The notes beneath the pieces were generated by a model, which was not told the DNA's origin, made no database searches, and was given only the letters and a program-made list of their open reading frames with translations. 64,000 bases of DNA from Prunus persica (lineage: Eukaryota > Streptophyta > Magnoliopsida > Rosales > Rosaceae): contig NC_034011.1 of assembly GCF_000346465.2 (NCBI RefSeq), forward strand, positions 248,001 through 312,000. Reading direction: 5' to 3'. Below, piece by piece: positions 1 to 10,950 of the stretch. The position numbers were made by a program, and so were the translations under genes. Every line of letters begins with the position of its first letter. The first letter of the stretch is position 1.

Positions 1-179
1 AAACTGATATACAAAACTCAAACACGACCTTAAACTTATAAACTCAAACTTGAGTTTGCAATCTAATGGTATGAAGAATGAAGACTGGGTTGAACTCGAT
101 GAGATGGCATGCTCTACCATCCGGTTGTGTGCCACGAGAGAATTTAGGCATACTGTTCAAGATGCGAGACTACCACCAA

Positions 180-450
180 GGGTATAATGGCGAAGAAGCT
201 TTACCAACAGAAATCTCTCACAAATCGTTTAAGTCTCGAGAAGAGATTTTGGAAGTTCATGATGGAAAGAGGGTCACATCAATGAGTTCAACAAGATACT
301 TACTGAGTTGAAGTACATGGAAGTCTAATTAAATGATGAAGACATGGCTTCGGCTCTTATTAATACTAACTATGCATGAGCACTTTGACAAACTAGTGCA
401 AACCATGCTTGGATGCAAAAGATGGTTTTGGATGATGTGACATGTATGAG
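180..450 (+). pseudogene. Degenerate Ty1/copia gag fragment
   Basis: Conceptual translation in shifting frames gives pieces resembling copia gag (UBN2/gag_pre-integrase region): KKLYQQKSLTNRLSLEKRF near 190-245, then HINEFNKILTELKYMEV near 273-326 and a piece resembling LNDEDMASAL after it. In intact elements these lie in this order on one frame; here they are separated by frameshifts and in-frame stops, so nothing is translatable. No LTR, integrase or reverse transcriptase could be seen beside it, and the relic may continue beyond the left edge. The family call rests on remembered motif similarity. Confidence 0.6.
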
Positions 451-1472
451 AGTGACTGCCAGCCTTCCAAGCTTCCAGCTTGCTCTGAGACTTCTGGAAT
501 GCACCAAGGGAACACCAAGGTTTCTTCCCAAATTATGACTTAAAGAACTTCATCTCCGAAGCAAGGCTTGAATTAGTACTGAGGGAGCAACCGATGCAAG
601 ATTTTTCAAAGCTAATCATCTTACCCAGAAACATCACAGAATTTATCTAAGGCTTGCTTCAAACTAGCTTCACCAAATAGAATAATGTCATCAGCAGGAA
701 AAAAAAAGAAAAAAGAAAAAAAAAGAAAAAAAAAAGAGAGGTAAAGGGAAAATGCCAAGTCCCCTCTTGCCAATTTGACAGGTTTCCACTTCCCTTCACT
801 CACAGCCTCAGAAATAATGTGAGAAATTTTTTCGATACATATTTAACAAATAAGGAGAGAATAATCTTCTCGTCTCACCCTCTCTTAGATTTGGCAGTGA
901 GTTCACTGTTCAACACAATTTGGTGATAATAACTTTATGGAGATATACAACACAATGCTGATGCGCCTAAACTGAGAACTTAATTGAGGATCATCAACTT
1001 TAGGAACTAAGTGTCTTCTTAGTAGTTGGGCTATGTTTTCATAAAGTTAGCTGTATTTTTTGTCGCTGCTCTGTTTCTGTTCTGTTTTATGTCTCCTTTT
1101 ATGTTTTCATATAGAGATAATTGCTTGAGAATAATCTGCGGGGGGGTTGATTCAATTAATGAAAATGGTGCTGCTGGGAACATATACATAGCCAAAAGCC
1201 TTGCTCCTCTTGATCAATTCCACTGAACATGTTGTTCAAGCTTTCACCTTGAATCATTTGATGAACTTCGAGGCAGTGATGATATGACGTTGATGATGAG
1301 CCTTGGAGGAGTTGGATTATGCTTGTTTGTTGGCCTGATGAAGGATGGGAAGAGAGTTTTTTAATTTATCTGGGAATTAGATCTCAATGGTGGCCATGGA
1401 GGAAGACATAAGCAATGCAAGATGTACGTCAATAAATTAATTTAATTAAGATCGATATATACATACACACAC

Positions 1473-1503
<31 letters not shown>

Positions 1504-1643
1504 TACATGAAGAGAGCTAGCGTTACATAGATATATACCTATGTATATGTATATGCGCGTACTCGATCTCTTCTTCTCTCTCTAGACTCAATTAGCCCAT
1601 CCCATTAATTAATTAGCTAATTAATAAAAGACCCTTTTTTTGA
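451..1643. other. Intergenic, repeats only
   Basis: No convincing gene. It contains a purine-rich low-complexity stretch near 700-740 and a (CATACA)n microsatellite at about 1461-1506. Its right end holds the presumed 3' UTR of the pectinesterase gene. Confidence 0.6.
1461..1506. repeat. (CATACA)n microsatellite
   Basis: About seven hexanucleotide units with minor variation, lying between the copia relic and the pectinesterase 3' end. Confidence 0.85.
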
Positions 1644-3386
1644 TTAGGAGTCAGCACGGATGAAGCTTGGGATGTAAGGAATGTTAGCCAACTTCAACCA
1701 GCGATCAGCCAACAGCGCTGGCCCAGCTGTGAACTTCTCCGCGGTAGCCCTGTCCATTTCACCGTAGAAGCCACCGCTCCACTTGGCTCTCTTGGCAAGA
1801 TTGGCGCCTGGCCCGCGGTTCTTGTACTCTCCGAAGAAGGCGTGCTCCGTGTTCCCGGCCTTCCCGTCCCAAGCGCTGTAACCTTCGGGCCTGATGAAGT
1901 CTGCCAAAGTACTCTCCATGAACACAACCCTGGCGTACGGCTTCCACGGCCTCCCCAAGTATGTCCTCACTTGGAACCTCGTCGGCAGCAGCTTCTGCTC
2001 CGGCACGATCCTCGAGTTGTGGATGATGATCGCACCGATTTCGTGAGAGTACTGCCTGCCGGGAGCTGTGATGAACACTTGGTTCTGCTCCGGGATCGAC
2101 GACTTCCTCACAATGATCAACGAGTTCTGAATGAATGCCCGAGCGTCCCCGAAGATGTAGTCAACGTGTCCTGAGATGACGCAGTTGCGGAAGAACTGCC
2201 GTCCCGCCTGCATGTACAGGGTGTCTTGGTACCCGCTGATCCTGCAGTTGAAGAAGGCGATTTGGTCACCAACTGTACGCAGAGCAACGGCGGGTCTTCC
2301 CTCGGGACCCGCCGTGTTGCTGAACCCCATGGACCTCCCAATGAAGCCGGCCCCAAACACTTGGAATGTACCGCTGGTGGAGATTTTGTCTCCTGTTCCA
2401 GCTTCGCTCTTTTGTCCGGTGACCAGGGTGGCCCTGGGCCCATCGCCGTACATGTATACGTTGGTCATTTTCTTGTCCACCGTAACATACTCCCGGTACA
2501 CTCCCGCCTTCACGTAGATAATGTACCGACCTTGTTGTCCGTACGGGTACGCTTTAAGCGCCGCGTTAATGCTGCTGTACTTCCCGCTTCCGTCCTTGGC
2601 CACGACTGCGTGAGGCTTCAGTTTTCCGTTGTCTTGCAAAGCCATCAGCTTGCGGTCGGAGGCCGAGAACCAGCTCGGGGACCTCCCGTCGCTGCTAAGC
2701 TCGTCTTCCAAAAGTCGGCGTTGAGTGCCGAGATTTCTCAAGGCCTTGTCGTTTACCTTCATTCCGAACAGTCCGAGGATGCTGCCGATCTCACCCACGA
2801 TAGCCAGAGCGTTGTCGGTGATGGCGGAGGCGTTGCCTATGGGATCTTTCAACGCCTCAAAAATCTTGTTGTCGTCGTCTCCAATGATGTCAAGGCACGT
2901 GGTGGAGTAACTGATGACGCTTCCAATCCAAACCTTGAGCTCCATTACGCGGTCCTCCATGGTGTGCAAGTCTGCATCGCCCACATACGAGAACACGGCC
3001 TGCAGCTCCGCCACGGCTTCCTTCAACATCTCCTTGCACTCCTCGAGTGACTTCTTGGAGCTGGTGCCGTTTCGGGCCTCCACCAAGAGCGACTCGGACA
3101 TGTTCAAGGCCTTCTTGGCCTCCTCGGAGATGGACAGCAGCGCGGCCTTGACGTAGTCCTTGTAGTCTGCACTGTTGTTTTGTGCGACGGGGCCGAGGCT
3201 CCTCTGGCATTCCGGTTGAAAGTCGGTGTAGTTACAGATTTGGGTCACCATCTTCTGCTGCGCTGTTAGGGACTCGCCTTTAGGTTTCTTATTGTAGTGG
3301 ACGATCGCCACCACGGCTCCGATGACCGCGCCCACTACAAGTATCAGAGAAATCCCTGATACAACTACTTTCTTATTAAGAGCCAT
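1644..3386 (-). CDS. Pectinesterase with N-terminal inhibitor domain (type-I PME)
   Basis: De-esterifies homogalacturonan in the cell wall. The 580-residue protein is encoded by one uninterrupted exon. It has a hydrophobic signal/anchor at residues 7-30. The PMEI prodomain (about 43-195) has four spaced cysteines (C51, C60, C117, C164). An RRLL subtilase-processing motif lies at 223-226, with a second RKLM at 246-249. The pectinesterase domain runs from about 256 to 570. Catalytic signatures present are GVYREY (295-300), QDTLY (Q387, D388), VDYIFGD (D409) and LGRPW (R478, W481). The usual QAVAL segment reads PAVAL, so the glutamine that helps stabilise the transition state is Pro365. The general layout resembles the pollen VANGUARD-type group, but that placement is tentative. 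The start is the first ATG and precedes the anchor directly. Confidence 0.95.
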   Translation of the reverse strand: MALNKKVVVSGISLILVVGAVIGAVVAIVHYNKKPKGESLTAQQKMVTQICNYTDFQPECQRSLGPVAQNNSADYKDYVKAALLSISEEAKKALNMSESLLVEARNGTSSKKSLEECKEMLKEAVAELQAVFSYVGDADLHTMEDRVMELKVWIGSVISYSTTCLDIIGDDDNKIFEALKDPIGNASAITDNALAIVGEIGSILGLFGMKVNDKALRNLGTQRRLLEDELSSDGRSPSWFSASDRKLMALQDNGKLKPHAVVAKDGSGKYSSINAALKAYPYGQQGRYIIYVKAGVYREYVTVDKKMTNVYMYGDGPRATLVTGQKSEAGTGDKISTSGTFQVFGAGFIGRSMGFSNTAGPEGRPAVALRTVGDQIAFFNCRISGYQDTLYMQAGRQFFRNCVISGHVDYIFGDARAFIQNSLIIVRKSSIPEQNQVFITAPGRQYSHEIGAIIIHNSRIVPEQKLLPTRFQVRTYLGRPWKPYARVVFMESTLADFIRPEGYSAWDGKAGNTEHAFFGEYKNRGPGANLAKRAKWSGGFYGEMDRATAEKFTAGPALLADRWLKLANIPYIPSFIRADS

Positions 3387-5599
3387 GCTCTACCTTTTTT
3401 TTGGTTTCCGTTTTCTTTACCTTTCGATGTCCCTCCGAACCGCTTATTCCCTACAGCGATAGCTCGGGAACTAAAACATGATGCGGCGGATCGGAGAGAA
3501 AACTATGGAGAGAGGAGATGAGAGGAGGGAATAATCCTAATTTAAAAAAATTTCTTTCTTTTTCTGTCTACGGAGAAACGAGGTAGGGCGTGCATGGGTA
3601 ATATAGTGCAACGATTTACCCAAATTAGGTGTGCATGCAACTGAATGGAGGTTAAGTTTGCACGGTTGACCGGCTTTTGGGTGGCAGTCGCGGGGATAGA
3701 TATGCTGGCTTAGGGCAATTCCAATTTCCAACACAACACAAGGCAATTAATGTACTAGGACTAATGCTATTCCTATTGTTTGGCATGTCTTGTCTCTAAA
3801 CTATGACCAATCACCAATGCATTGCACCAGTTTGTTTGTTGTGTTTGTTGTGTGTCAAACATAGTAGTTGTCATTTCTGGTGCCAAATGCGTGCCGTAAG
3901 AAATGATATTGACAATGTGGCCGGTGGCCGGTGGCATAAGAAATGACATTCACATTAATTTAGGAGGTCAAAACCTATTTTGCTTTGGAAAAAGAATTTT
4001 TATTATTATTTAACGACGAAAAGATGAAAAAATAACTGAAAGAGTAAAAATGAATAATCAGTTGGTCAATATTGTTTTCAAGCTTGATCCAGTTAGTAGT
4101 ATGTAAAACCAGGTTAAGGAATCGGAGGGGCCCGCCAGATGGCTTGCCCGAATGAATGGTCACAGAAGGCACGTGACACGACGCGAGGTTGGTTGACCAA
4201 ATATGCCAACATTACGACCTCCTTAATTTGATACATACGTAAATAAATAGTGAAAAGGAAAGGAATATATTCGGTCCTTTCCTTTGGAAGCAACCCCATT
4301 TCTACCTTCATTTTGATGAGTTAGTTATTATGTGTGAAATTATAATTTGCAAGAGAACTGGACTGGTCAATCCACCGCATACCCACGCTGCAGGGGTCGA
4401 ACCTTGAACAGACCCAAAAACATCGCTACCACAAATCTGCAAGTAACCTGAATTGGCGGAAATCAGGAAAACCAAGGAGCTTTGGAATTCAAAAAACTAC
4501 ATAGAATTTTGCAAATTACATAGTTGAGAATAGAATACATAAGTTTATTCAGCACGCTTCCTAGTTGAGTTCCAGGACCAAGCCAGGAACCCACTAACGA
4601 AGCTTGAGTTGCAGACAACAAATATAAAAGGATGAATAAAACGAAGGCAAGCAATTACACATCTTTCTTCTCCAAGAATACTTAAAAAACAAACAGTGTC
4701 GAATACGATACATAAAACTCAACCTAAATTTACTTGCAACATCCAAGCATGTATATAGCCACACCAGGTTCCAGAAATCGCATGCATGCTTAAAGGCTTG
4801 TAGGATAGCTTTACCTTGGCAGCCTCCTGAACCACAAATGCAGTCCCATCAGGATACCTTCTTAAATGGATATACGTCAAAATGCGGCTTCAATGTCTAT
4901 GAAGTTGCTTCAAGCTTTTTTGTCTGCAAACTTTCTCATCAATTAACCAACATAGAACTCGAACAACTATATCTCAGATACCTGATTATGTACTAGTCAT
5001 CAATAGAGCTCATCTGCATGGCAGTTGAATAATAAAGTCTGCAAGATATAATCACGTAAGCCCTGATCCAGGTAGAACATGCTGAAACTTGTCCAGAACC
5101 TACATAATCTTGCCTACACATTCATATGATAAAACATGATACTACCACTTCCTGATTCCATTCCTGACATTCTTCCTTACTTAGAAGCATGGCTTTGGGC
5201 AGAACGATCCATTGATTTTGTAACGGACAAAAAGCCTCACAATAATCAGGTACAATCAACTTCGTAAATTAGGTAGCTTCTAATTGTTTAATACGCATCT
5301 TCCATTAGCAGCATTTTTACCCAGTCTTTAGAAGCTCATTGAGTACCCCCTAGAGTATGAAAGAAAAAGGGGGAAAAAAAGAATAAAAAAAGAAGAGGAA
5401 AAGACACCTAGTCCTACTTACTTGGTTCAAAATGTAAAGGTTTCCACCCCCCTTAGTTCTTCAGATACTCTAATAACTGTATTTTGTTTCAGAAGTAAAC
5501 ACAGTTGATCAAGGTCTCAATAAACTGATAATATTATTCCAGCTCTAATCTAACCGTCTTAGAGCCACTTTATCTCTATTTAGGGAGTTGTTGACTAAA
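3387..5599. other. Intergenic: PME upstream region and NYN-gene 3' flank
   Basis: No gene recognised. Near 3899-3955 there is a short imperfect direct repeat (taagaaatgayattsac) around a doubled ggccggt motif. Short open frames near 4463-4654 lack an ATG and match nothing I recognise. The part next to 5600 is presumably 3' UTR. Confidence 0.5.
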
Positions 5600-8232
5600 T
5601 CAAGTACTAGGTTCAGCACCCATTTCCGCTTTAGTCTCTTCGAGGGTAATAGAAATCGGTTGCCATCCTGACGGATGATGAGTGATCCATTTCTTCATGC
5701 TGACTATCATATTCAAGATCTGAAGTACATTGCCCAAAGCAAGCCCTTCTGAGCACGCTTTTCTCAAAATCATAGCTGCTTCATATCTGCAGAGAAGAAA
5801 ACCATGGTCAAAACTCGGCATTCCAGGAACCATAAGCATCTGACTAAGAATCTATCATTAACACTTACCTGCATTGAGAAGCCATTATTGCTGATCGCCC
5901 ATCTGAGGAACTCAGAAAGTTCTGTATCTGATCCCATGTGGCTTTAGGGTAATGATTAAGATTACCACCTATAGGGTTCACACACTTCCATAATTGCTCA
6001 TTTTTACCAACATACAACTGAAGTGCACCAAGGCTCTGCTTCACTACCATATGTTGCTCTATTGCGTAATCCAAGGCCTTCCTTACATCGGTATTGCGGT
6101 GTTTCAGATCACCATAACGAATGCAATCGGTAATGTTTGCTTCAGTAGGCATAATTTTTTCAACTTTCAAGGTGTTTAGGGCTAGTAAAATAACGCCAAT
6201 AAGGCCTTGAACGTATTCAGATGGTGTGCAGCCTTGAGTTCCCCAAATGCCATTACTAGGAATGTTGTTTGCAACGGCAGGGGAGGATTGAGAGGACAGA
6301 TAATCAGAACCCCGAGGATACCTGTTGTTCATAGAATCATGATGAAACCCCTGGCCACTCTGCAAATTATGGCCCTTATGAGATGCATATGGGCTAGCTG
6401 AATTTAGTGACTCGCTAGACCTGGGTCTACTAAACTCGTCTCCATTTCGATGAGGGAACCTTTGCGAATTTTGAGCATAATTGCTGTACTCGGAGACAAT
6501 TAGCTTACTCATATCGGGCATATTCGTAGGTGGGGCTGAAGAAAATCTAAGGCCATCAGGTCTGGGAGGAATAGGTCGAAAACCATGACTTTGAGAATTA
6601 GGAGGGAACATATTATCCAGTCCAACATTAGGTTGCACGTGGAAGTTGTTCAGCCTCGGAGGAGGATATTGGTTTTGCTGACCTAGAAAATTATTGCCAT
6701 TACCACCTGAAGGATCAGAATTTCCAGGGAAGAAATTGGGAGTAGACCTATTAGTGGAGACTAGATTCTCACTAACACCAAAGAATTCGTGCGGAGCTTT
6801 CTTAAACTGCTTTGCATGTGTATGTTCTGATTGGTAAGGGTAATCATTATTCTTGTCATCTTGGTTCCCAACTGGCACACTCGAGGCTCTTGATATGTTG
6901 GGTTGATTTGGGTTTTTCCGATTTGATTTCCCTTTATTTTTACTATCACCAACCCTTCCATTTGTAGAAGGCTTTTGATTTCCCATAGAAGGCTGTTCAA
7001 AATAAACTGGCGGCGGGTTTATCTGGAACGCTTCAGGCAAAGGGTACTGTGGCATTTCAGGGTTATAAGAATGGTTACCATTCGCAAGCTGAGATGACTC
7101 CCCACTTGAAAGTGGGGGCCCTCCAGCTGAGAGGCTCGTCCAAAGCCATACACTCTTTGCTGCAGCTATGAGGGGTGCGGAAGCTTTTTGTGGTTGTGCC
7201 AGAAGGATATTATATCTTCTCATGCGCAACTGGTGTAGAGCATTGGAGAAATCCCTGTCTCCAGAAATAAGCAGGTAGTTGGCTGGAGCAGGGTTATCTA
7301 CTGCCCAGAACAGCATATCAACTAGAATCTTCTTGTCACTTGCATCTTTCACACCTGTTTCAGACCATGAGCTGTCAATGAAGATCATAATGATAGGGAA
7401 AGAAAAGAATATACAGAGTTTGAGGGGACAAAGAAAACAGAGAATGAATTACAAGCATCAATTATCACAACAGAAGAAAAAGAAAAAGAAGAATGAAAAT
7501 AAGGCGATATATCATCAATCTAGGATGGAAAACATGTTGAACAAAACAAGAAGTTGCTGAATCAATTTATGAATTACCCAAAAATAGCATCATATTGATT
7601 CACTTGCTACTTTTAAGTAACAGTTGTCAAGATTAACTAAAATCAATATCAAAGTAACCCTTTTAAATAAATAAAAATCATACCATCAAATTAGAGTTCA
7701 ATCGACTCAACTTGACTCATCATATAATTATTTGAATTAAAAAATTAAAGACAAGAAAATCAACCCTTGATATTAACTAATCGCAAAATTAAAAAACATA
7801 CGCAGGCCAAGCAAAAGAAAAACAAAAAACAGTAGGGGCAATCTGTTTACTAGGGTTCCAATTTAGGGCCCGGTGAAGATCAAACACAAAAATACAAAGA
7901 ATAATAAAAATAAACAAAAAACAATAAAATTAATTATTTTTACCAGCGGGGACGTGGTTGAGGGCGATGCCGGTGCTGGAGAGCGCGTGCTGAACAGAAG
8001 CAGGGATGCGATTGGTGTCGCCGTAGGCGGAGATGGAGACGGGCCCACAGTAATTCATCTTGACGAGAGCAGAACTAATGTTCTGGGCGATGGCGTGGGT
8101 GTCGCAGACCTTGGGGACCTGGCAGTTCTCTATGTCCCACCACACTGACGTCTTCGCCTTCTCGTACTGCGTCTCCGCCTTACCCATCGACGTCGACGCC
8201 GCCATGCTGCTTCCGCTCACATCCCCACGCAT
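5600..8232 (-). CDS. NYN-domain (limkain-b1/MARF1-type) putative RNA endonuclease
   Basis: Three coding exons: 7944-8232, 5869-7354 and 5600-5786, all with GT-AG junctions, totalling 1962 nt (653 aa). The NYN/PIN-like domain occupies roughly residues 28-165, with acidic residues expected at the active site: D33 in WWDIEN, D109 in ILVDM, and D129/D131 in SGDRDF. The middle is long, low-complexity and rich in Asn, Pro, Ser and Gln. A conserved C-terminal helical region (about 460-560) may be a winged-helix or LOTUS-like module, though I am unsure of that name. Homologues are annotated as putative endonucleases acting on RNA; the substrate is unknown. The start is the first ATG in the open frame (8230-8232); M10 and M16 are alternatives. 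The intron after HVPAG sits where I expect it in dicot homologues. Confidence 0.88.
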
Positions 8233-10879
8233 TGGCGCTCTCCAAATACTAGAGATCTGACTGGTCACTGCTCAGTTATGAACGACGACGAAGATGATCG
8301 ATTCTTGAAAACACTTCAAAACACCAAAATTCAAAATTCAAAATCAAAATCAAAATCCCCTGGTTTTGATTGATGGATTGGATTGGGTTCCTCTCTTCTT
8401 GAGATTGATCTCTTCTTCTCAAGTAGTATCTCCCTATACCTATAGAGATTTTTGGGTTGGAGTGTTTGGACTGCAGCCGTTGCTCCGTCTTTCTTTATTC
8501 CTTTCTTTTTACTTGTTTCTTACTTACCTACTTGCCTAATTAATAGGTTCCATGTTTTTACTGAAACCGCCACTCATGGAACGGGCATAATCCATGTTCC
8601 TATTTTACCCCTCCCTTGTGTTTCGTAATATTTGTGTCTTTTCAGTATTGTTTTTCAAGTCATGAAGGGGACGTTTTTTTCCAGCAACGACTGCCTCAAT
8701 ATTGAGAGTGGTTGGGTGGTGGCAGCTTGACCCAAATTCTAACGTGGATTTTGTGTTTGGATCAAGACTATACTTTTTCTTCTTTTTCGGGTCAATGACT
8801 GTCGTCTCATCAGGCCCAATTGCCAACCTTTTATTACCATTTATATAAATAATTAATTAATTAACACCAATAATTGGGCTTTAAATATGGGGTTAGAGAT
8901 TGCTTAACCACTAGGCAAGTCAGTAGGGCGCTAGCAATAAATAAAAGAATAATACTCGCTTTCTTTTCTAAAACTAAATTAGGATTAAAGGAATAAAACT
9001 ATTTACTTGTGTCGTTGACTCAAAGTCCAATGTTCTTTTTCCCATATCAATTGTTGATTTATTCAACTTCTAAATAATAAGTTCAAACGTATTTTAGCAA
9101 CCCACATAAAAGGAAAATACTTCCCTTATTACAATGTAAGTAAGAATTTATATATTCTTGTTAACAACAATATAACATGTGTATCAAAATTTTTCTTTTT
9201 CAAAAATTATTTTTATATATATATATATTGTCAAACTGTAATTCTCATAAATAAGGAATATCTCTTTACCGAAAAAGAAGCAAATAGTATCCACAAAAGA
9301 TGAAAGCATTTTGTTTCAATTCAATCCGCGGAATGTCTATACCGACTGATGCGCCGACATCACGGAGAAATATCAATTATTAAAGTGTAGATAGATAACA
9401 TTACAAAGAAAACTAAAAAGAAAAAACAGCGTTACGATAAGTGAATGGGTTTTGAAGTGCACCGACCCACCAACTGCGAGCCCATTGGAGTGGTACACAT
9501 CGTCAAACGTATGCTCATCTAATCAGCTAATAAGCAGAGAAACAAATAGAATGGCAGCTAGGAAAAACGAGTATGCACAACCACGCAACTTTTTATTCCT
9601 TAAACACTAAGATAAAGACATCTTTATAGAATGACTGTTATTAGAAAAAGGTCTCAAGTTTTTCTTTTTTACTATGAAAAGTAAGAGTTTTTATATTCCT
9701 GTCAGTAGCAATGTGATATGTGTATTTCTTTTTGTGTTTTTAATGATTTTTTTTTTTCATAGCCGTAACAACCAAAAAGCCAAAAACCACCACCATAGCC
9801 GCAGCAACCAAAGTCCCATACACCCAACCCAACCCCAACAACCACCTCACCGGCAGCAACCCAACCTACTCCTCATCATCGGCCAAGGATCGATTGCCTC
9901 ATTTCTCTCTCTGTCTCGCCCTCTCTCCCTCACCAAAGAAGTAAGAATCCAACTTAAACTCAAGTTTTACAACGCTGAAGAATAAATTATTGACATATTA
10001 AAAAATCCATTATTGTAAGGACAAGTATTAATTACCGTGTTGTATTCAAGAACAAACCATCTTTCACGTTCTGCTAGAAAACTAATGACAAAAACCCATA
10101 TCCAAACTAGCTACAGACATCAAATTGAACGGTGATGCAATCAAAATTAGTAACGGAGCATATCCAACGTTGTGGGGTGGTTATACCGTTATCGGGGGAG
10201 TTTGGGTGGCTGTTGGATTTTTGGTTCTTGGTTAATTTTTTATTCATTTTCAAACAACAATATGTTTATTTAAGTTAACAGTGTTAGATTGGGAGTTGAG
10301 TAAGTAAATGGGCAGATGTCAACCAAATAGAGAGGGAACTTGTTTACTCGTTATCATTTGCAAACTCCCGACTGCAGCTCACAACAAACTCGACCAGTTT
10401 TGCAGCAACCCATCCAATCACTCTGTTACCAATTTTGGTTCATTTTATTTTGTGTTTACTTGGTTGTTGTAGCACGTCATAACATGTTAAGTCTCTGGCC
10501 ACGTGTATTCTAATTCTTGCACAGGACCCACGAATTGTATCTAGTCAAAGTATCAAGCTTTGAATTATTGACCAAACACTAATTTGTCAATAATTTTTAT
10601 GTAACCGAAATAATTGAATTCTCAATAATATTGGACCGTGATTAAGCAAAAGCATCCAAAGAAGAATAACAATCCAGTCACTAGGAGAAAATGCCCCTTG
10701 CATTATGAACAAACCAAATACACCGCAAATAATGAAGCAATATAGTACATTCCTATTCGAAAATGAAAATGAAGCATTTAGAACACCATGCAAACAATAT
10801 ACCACCACCCTCAAAACAATCCCCTTGTTACATTTTGCATGCTGAATTACTCATACATGCACACATGACACATCTTCAG

Positions 10880-10949
<70 letters not shown>
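8233..10949. other. Intergenic, AT-rich
   Basis: Contains the NYN-gene promoter and 5' UTR at the left and the kinase 3' flank at the right. A diverged direct repeat is visible: about 9134-9186 and 9673-9726 share 'gtaagar...tatattc.tgt' and end in 'atgtgtat'. Open frames here (for example 9674-9985) have low-complexity translations and no recognisable domain. Confidence 0.5.
10884..10946. repeat. (AG)n microsatellite beside kinase stop codon
   Basis: About 31 uninterrupted AG dinucleotides that end four bases from the kinase stop codon (10950-10952, minus strand). In the transcript this is a (CU)n tract at the very start of the 3' UTR. Confidence 0.95.

Positions 10950-10950
<1 letters not shown>

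Noticed and set aside
217..224. Non-DFG kinase motif in the Pti1-like protein (protein residues 217-224) as a sign of inactivity
   Set aside because: DFDLS is the normal form in Pti1 kinases, which are active; not a lesion. The coordinates given are residue numbers.
2226..3050. 274-codon plus-strand frame opposite the pectinesterase
   Set aside because: Antisense shadow of a GC-rich coding region; the minus-strand protein has all catalytic motifs.
4360..4410. tRNA B-box-like string (ggttcgaccc on the minus strand), possible tRNA or SINE
   Set aside because: No A-box, no cloverleaf and no A-tail or duplication found around it.
4463..4654. Open frame resembling a signal peptide on the minus strand
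   Set aside because: Begins with TTG, no ATG in place, lies in the flank of the NYN gene.
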